8,411 nt of DNA from CF-162 sp040882565 (GTDB lineage Bacteria; Chloroflexota; Dehalococcoidia; SM23-28-2; RBG-16-64-32), in NCBI GenBank assembly GCA_040882565.1, contig JBBEAZ010000004.1:1-8411 (forward strand), given 5' to 3'. Positions 5,450-8,411 of the stretch are shown piece by piece (positions within the stretch are counted from its first letter, which is position 1; each line of letters opens with the position of its first letter). The notes beneath the pieces were generated by a model that ran no database searches, was not told where the DNA came from, and was given only the letters and a program-made list of their open reading frames with translations. The translations under genes and the position numbers were made by a program.

Positions 5450-6836
5450 TGTCGCTCTCCCAGAAAGCGCCGCGGCCGGCCCAGCGGCCGAGGATGTTGC
5501 GCGCCTCGAGCATGGCGGTGTAGGTGGGGATGACGTACAAGGTGCCGCCCTCAGGTGTCTGGCGAATCGCCTGGCGAAGGGCGAGCGCGTAGTCGTGCTC
5601 GACGGCGGGGCGTTCGCCGAGGCCGGCGTACTTGAGGCGGAGTGCCATGTCCCAGGCGCGGTGACCGGAGACGACGAGGGAGGCGACGCTGCCGGTGAGC
5701 AGCTCGAAATCGACGTCCCAGATCCAGGATATGTCGCGGCCGTCGGCGAGGTCATCGTTGAGGAAGACGGCGAGGTGTTTGGGTGACGCATCGGCGGTGA
5801 GTGTGCGGATGACCTGATTGACGCCGGCTGGGTTCTTGGCGAGCACGACCTGCACCTCGCGGTTGTCGACTGTTAGGCGCTCCTGGCGGCCGAAGCCAGC
5901 AGTGAAGGAGGCTAGGCCGCGTTCGACGGAATCCTGGGGGAGGTCGAGAGCGACGGCGAGCGCTGTGGCGGCGGCGACGTTGTAGGCGTTGTAGAGGCCG
6001 GTGAGGGGCAGACGGGCGGAGATGTCGCCCTGTAGTGTGGTGAGCGTCAAGGTCATGCCGTCGGGGTCGGGCGTGACTGACGTTACCGTGACGTCTGGCG
6101 AGGGTCGCTTGCGGGCGCAGCCGGGGCAGCGCCAGCGGCCGAGGTGGGCATAGTAGACGGCTTCGTACTCCAGTTCGCCGCCGCAGGCGTAGCACCAACG
6201 GGCGTCGGCGGCGTGATCGAGCGTGCCACCGGCCTCCGAGAGGTCCTCGACGCCGTAGAGGAAGACTGGGCCGGTCGCGACGTCGGTGAGCGAAGCGACG
6301 GCCGGATCGTCGACGTTGATCACGAGGGCGACGCCAGGCGGGAAGGAGCGAACGGCCTTGCGCCAGAGGGCGGCGACGGTCTCGACTTCGCCGTAGCGGT
6401 CGAGCTGGTCGCGGAAGAGGTTGGTGAAGAGGACGGCGCGGGGCTCGACGGCGCGGGCGATGAGGGGCATCGTCGCTTCGTCGACCTCGAAGACGCCGAG
6501 GCGTTTCTTGCGGGCGCGCATGCGGCCGTCCCAGCGGGAGGCGGCGGCGAGGGCAGCGGCGACGCCACGCATCATGTTGGAGCCCTCGCTGTTGGCGACG
6601 GGGCGGAGGCCTGCGGCGGAGGCGATGTTGCGCGTGAGGCGAGCGGTTGTTGTTTTGCCGTTGGTGCCGGTGATAAGGACGCTGCCCTGGCCGAGGCGGG
6701 AGGCGAGCGTGGCGACGATGTCCGGTGCGATGCGCTCGGCGACGAGGCCGGGGAGGGCGGTGCCGCCGCCACGGCGGAGGCCGCGGCTGAGGGCGGCGGT
6801 GGCTTTGGCGGAGATGATGGCGGCGGTGAGGCGCAT
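5442..6836 (-). CDS. murT: Lipid II isoglutaminyl synthase, ligase subunit MurT
   Basis: MurT is a Mur-ligase-like ATPase that uses ammonia from GatD to amidate D-Glu in lipid II. The protein has 464 residues. The order is an N-terminal Mur part with the ATP loop GTNGKTTT (57-64), EVDEATMP (117-124), FTNLFRDQLDRYGE (137-150) and NVDDP (174-178). A Cys4 zinc ribbon follows (CYAC at 215-218, CPGC at 237-240), which is typical of MurT and absent from MurC-F. Then come LTGLYNAYNVAAA (278-290) and a C-terminal DUF1727 domain (about 325-450) with KNPAGVNQVI and NDDLADGRDISWIWD (360-374), the region that meets GatD. It is the first gene of the operon. A -10 box lies nine bases from the ATG and there is no ribosome site, so the mRNA may be leaderless. 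All key motifs are intact. Confidence 0.95.
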   Translation of the reverse strand: MRLTAAIISAKATAALSRGLRRGGGTALPGLVAERIAPDIVATLASRLGQGSVLITGTNGKTTTARLTRNIASAAGLRPVANSEGSNMMRGVAAALAAASRWDGRMRARKKRLGVFEVDEATMPLIARAVEPRAVLFTNLFRDQLDRYGEVETVAALWRKAVRSFPPGVALVINVDDPAVASLTDVATGPVFLYGVEDLSEAGGTLDHAADARWCYACGGELEYEAVYYAHLGRWRCPGCARKRPSPDVTVTSVTPDPDGMTLTLTTLQGDISARLPLTGLYNAYNVAAATALAVALDLPQDSVERGLASFTAGFGRQERLTVDNREVQVVLAKNPAGVNQVIRTLTADASPKHLAVFLNDDLADGRDISWIWDVDFELLTGSVASLVVSGHRAWDMALRLKYAGLGERPAVEHDYALALRQAIRQTPEGGTLYVIPTYTAMLEARNILGRWAGRGAFWESDNA

Positions 6837-6845
6837 GTGTTCACG

Positions 6846-6872
6846 ATTCTAAACGGTGGGGGGTGGGGGGAA
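6846..6872 (-). promoter_or_regulatory. Candidate promoter of the murT operon
   Basis: On the minus strand a TAGAAT -10 box (6851 to 6846, five of six matches to TATAAT) lies nine bases before the murT ATG. A weak -35 candidate, TTCCCC (6872 to 6867), lies 15 bases upstream; the -35 match is poor. With this -10 the transcript would start within a few bases of the ATG. No Shine-Dalgarno sequence is present, which fits a leaderless mRNA. Confidence 0.5.
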
Positions 6873-6899
6873 CGGTGCGCGGGTTGCGCACGTTCCCCC
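6866..6899. repeat. Strong inverted repeat upstream of murT
   Basis: The left arm GGGGGAAC (6866-6873), one bulged G, then GTGCGC (6875-6880) pairs with GCGCAC (6886-6891) and GTTCCCCC (6892-6899). That is 14 base pairs with one bulge and a five-base loop, GGGTT. It covers the -35 area of the murT promoter candidate and would lie upstream of both predicted transcription starts. An operator or a structural repeat therefore fits better than a terminator. G-rich (6855-6870) and C-rich (6916-6931) flanks could extend the pairing imperfectly. Confidence 0.6.
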
Positions 6900-6947
6900 G
6901 CACGATGCTGCACTCCCCGCCCCCCATCCCCAAAAAATTAGGTAGGA

Positions 6948-7010
6948 TTGTCGGGGGGACACCCCCCGAACCCCCCGGCAGCGACTCCGCTGCACCCTTG
7001 CGTTGGGGGA
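6948..7010 (+). repeat. GC-rich intergenic repeat, copy 2
   Basis: This is the partner of the copy at 23-85, with 60 of 63 identical positions. Both stem-loops are kept: TCGGGGGG (6951-6958) with CCCCCCGA (6962-6969), and GCAGCG (6978-6983) with CGCTGC (6988-6993). One of the three differences falls in the second loop and the other two fall outside the stems. In one frame both copies read GGHPPNPPA, but neither has a gene-like context, so I treat it as non-coding. Here it sits between divergent promoters, while copy 1 sits past an operon end, so its place is intergenic rather than tied to one function. Confidence 0.75.
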
Positions 7011-7041
7011 GAGGCGGACGCGGTGTGCCCGAGACGTGGGC

Positions 7042-7061
7042 GGGCGCCGCTTGCGGCGCCC
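7042..7061. repeat. Perfect short palindrome (REP-like)
   Basis: GGGCGCCGC (7042-7050) and GCGGCGCCC (7053-7061) form a nine-base-pair perfect stem around TT, followed by CTACC. It lies 18 bases upstream of the -35 box of the acetyltransferase promoter candidate. The form is like short extragenic palindromes of GC-rich bacteria; the loop is too short for a stable RNA hairpin without losing a base pair. An operator role is also possible. Confidence 0.5.
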
Positions 7062-7078
7062 CTACCGAGGGTCGAACC

Positions 7079-7107
7079 TTGTCAGCCGCACGCGGTAGCG
7101 GCACAAT
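7079..7107 (+). promoter_or_regulatory. Candidate promoter of the acetyltransferase gene
   Basis: A -35 box TTGTCA (7079-7084, five of six to TTGACA) and a -10 box CACAAT (7102-7107, four of six to TATAAT) are separated by exactly 17 bases. The ATG is at 7116, only eight bases past the -10. A transcript from here would start about 1-3 bases before the ATG, so it would be leaderless. No Shine-Dalgarno sequence precedes the ATG. Confidence 0.55.
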
Positions 7108-7115
7108 GCGTTGGT

Positions 7116-8339
7116 ATGTCTATTGAGTATCGACTGGTGACGGACGCTGACTATGAGCAGATGGTCGAGATGGAGTCGTTTGCGTTCTATAACCGGGCCT
7201 CGCCTGACGACGCCAACATTCTGCGGCAGATGATGCGGCCTGAGTGGACGGTGGCGGCGTTTGACGACGGCAAGATCATTGCCGATGTGCGGGCGATTCC
7301 GATGGCGCGGCTGATGAACGGCAGCAAAGCGCCGATTGCGGTTGTCGGGCCTGTCGCTTGCCAGGCGGCGTACCGCCGGCAGGGGCACGCCGGGAAACTG
7401 CTGAAGATGTCGCTAGAGCTGATGCGGGAGCGCGGGCAGCCGCTATCAGGCCTTTACACGCCGCACGACGCGCTTTACCGGCGCTATGGATGGGAGCGCG
7501 CGGAGGGGAAGAAGAAGTACAGCTTTGACCCGGGCGATGTCCGGTTGCGGGTTCGCTCGGACGGCGGGCACACAGCTGTGGCCAAGCCCGACGACTGGAA
7601 GCGCCTGGACGCTCTCTACCGGAAGCAGGTGGCGGACAAGAACGGGCCGCTGACGCGAAACGATCCGTGGTGGCGGTGGAACCTGCTGACGACGTTTGAA
7701 GGCGACAAGAGGTATGACCGCGACGCGGTGGTATGGGTGAACGCGGCGGGAGAGGATACCGGTTACGCTATCTACCTGAACCGCCCGACGGGAACGCGCG
7801 AAGGCGGCTGGCCGCAGCAGGAGATCTGGATCCGGGACATGGTGGCGCTGGACAACAATGCGTACATCGGGCTCTGGGAGCACATGTTCACGCACGACCT
7901 GGCAGCGAACCTCGTCTACAGCGCGCACCCCGACGACGTATTCCAGGACCTCTGTGAGGACCCGTTTGTGGTGAAGTCTGAGGCCGACCAGGGGCCGATG
8001 ATCCGGATCGTGGACATCGAGCGGGCGATTGAGATGCGGCCGTTCGTCGGCACTGGCAGCGCGTCCTTCACGATGGCGATCACCGATACGTCGGCGCCGT
8101 GGAACGAAGGCACGTGGCGCGTTGAGGCGGGCGGCGGGCGGATGAGCGCGGAGAAGACGGACGCGGAGCCGGACATCGAGATGAGTGTGAACTTCCTGGC
8201 GCCGATCTACACGGGATACCGGCCGCTGGCGCAGATGGCGAACGCAGGGATGACCACGGTGCGGCGACCGGAAGTGCTGGCGGAGGTGGCGAACGCGTTC
8301 GCGGTGACGGACACGCCGTTTACGCAGGATTACTATTAG
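7116..8339 (+). CDS. Eis-like GNAT N-acetyltransferase with SCP2-type C-terminal domain
   Basis: This is a 407-residue protein with the Eis architecture. An N-terminal GNAT domain (about 1-135) carries the acetyl-CoA loop VACQAAYRRQGHAGKLL (80-96) and the motif ALYRRYGWE (119-127), matching the Eis region that holds the catalytic Tyr. A second GNAT-like part follows (about 140-290), with PWWRWNLL and WIRDMVALDNNAYIGLWEHM. A C-terminal sterol-carrier-like domain (about 300-407) ends in a free Tyr; in mycobacterial Eis the C-terminal carboxylate is reported to take part in catalysis. Family members acetylate amines such as aminoglycosides or lysines; the substrate here cannot be told. No signal peptide is seen, so it is cytosolic. 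The frame is open upstream to 6948, but that part reads through the repeats, and the ATG at 7116 matches the usual Eis start. It is divergent from murT and stands alone. Its codons look slightly less GC-extreme than the operon. Confidence 0.9.
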   Translation: MSIEYRLVTDADYEQMVEMESFAFYNRASPDDANILRQMMRPEWTVAAFDDGKIIADVRAIPMARLMNGSKAPIAVVGPVACQAAYRRQGHAGKLLKMSLELMRERGQPLSGLYTPHDALYRRYGWERAEGKKKYSFDPGDVRLRVRSDGGHTAVAKPDDWKRLDALYRKQVADKNGPLTRNDPWWRWNLLTTFEGDKRYDRDAVVWVNAAGEDTGYAIYLNRPTGTREGGWPQQEIWIRDMVALDNNAYIGLWEHMFTHDLAANLVYSAHPDDVFQDLCEDPFVVKSEADQGPMIRIVDIERAIEMRPFVGTGSASFTMAITDTSAPWNEGTWRVEAGGGRMSAEKTDAEPDIEMSVNFLAPIYTGYRPLAQMANAGMTTVRRPEVLAEVANAFAVTDTPFTQDYY

Positions 8340-8411
8340 CCGGGAACGAACACATTGCCGCATGGAGCGAGCGTTTGGTGTTGGGCTTGCACCTCGCGGA
8401 ATGCGGGGCCC

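Noticed and set aside
6948..7115. Upstream extension of the acetyltransferase (starts MSGGHPPNPPA)
   Set aside because: It reads through the intergenic repeats; Eis-type proteins start near the ATG at 7116.
6841..7126. 87-residue ORFs on both strands in the intergenic region
   Set aside because: Both are made of repeat and homopolymer-like sequence with no ribosome site; the plus-strand one ends only in MRWYVY from an ATG at 7106.
1..8411. CRISPR array, tRNA, rRNA, transposase or integrase
   Set aside because: No regularly spaced repeats, no cloverleaf-like sequence and no recombinase motifs were seen on either strand by eye.
8340..8411. Start of a further gene at the right edge
   Set aside because: No convincing ribosome site or protein-like frame; the minus-strand frame starting at 8363 is an Arg/His/Val-rich shadow of the acetyltransferase gene.

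Overview
This 8.4 kb window is high-GC bacterial chromosome. I read it as a member of the Chloroflexota (Dehalococcoidia-like or a neighbouring class). The grounds are a lipoprotein with a Cys followed by a Thr/Pro-rich linker, an Lgt with an atypical active-site region, a MurT/GatD pair, System II cytochrome c maturation proteins and an Eis-like GNAT/SCP2 protein. The taxonomy is inference from protein style, not from a marker gene.

Layout. Positions 1-121 are non-coding and hold one copy of a GC-rich intergenic repeat. From 6836 down to 122, minus strand, lies one tightly packed cell-envelope and redox operon. In transcription order it is murT, gatD, a 21-codon small ORF, a LysM/M23 lipoprotein peptidase, a 13-codon bridging ORF, a TlpA/ResA-type thioredoxin, ResB, lgt and a small glutaredoxin-like protein. 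Almost every junction is an overlap of 4-17 bases. The only real gap, 38 bases before tlpA, is bridged exactly by the 13-codon ORF (stop-ATG at one end, ATGA at the other). Positions 6837-7115 are a divergent intergenic region with an upstream inverted repeat, the second copy of the GC-rich repeat, a short perfect palindrome and two opposed promoter candidates. From 7116 to 8339, plus strand, is an Eis-like acetyltransferase. The last 72 bases (8340-8411) show no recognisable feature.

How the genes fit. MurT and GatD amidate the D-Glu of lipid II. The M23 lipoprotein probably cuts or remodels the resulting peptidoglycan. Lgt adds the diacylglyceryl anchor that this lipoprotein needs. The ResA-like thioredoxin and ResB reduce apocytochrome and deliver haem outside the membrane. 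The glutaredoxin-like protein may handle thiol exchange in the cytosol. ResC/CcsA, the usual partner of ResB, is not in the window.

I did not find a clearly undescribed defence or mobile system. The most unusual points are the start of the lipoprotein gene, which seems to need a non-AUG (ATC) codon or a frameshift; two micro-ORFs placed as translational couplers; and two divergent genes whose -10 boxes lie 8-9 bases from the start codon, which suggests leaderless mRNAs.
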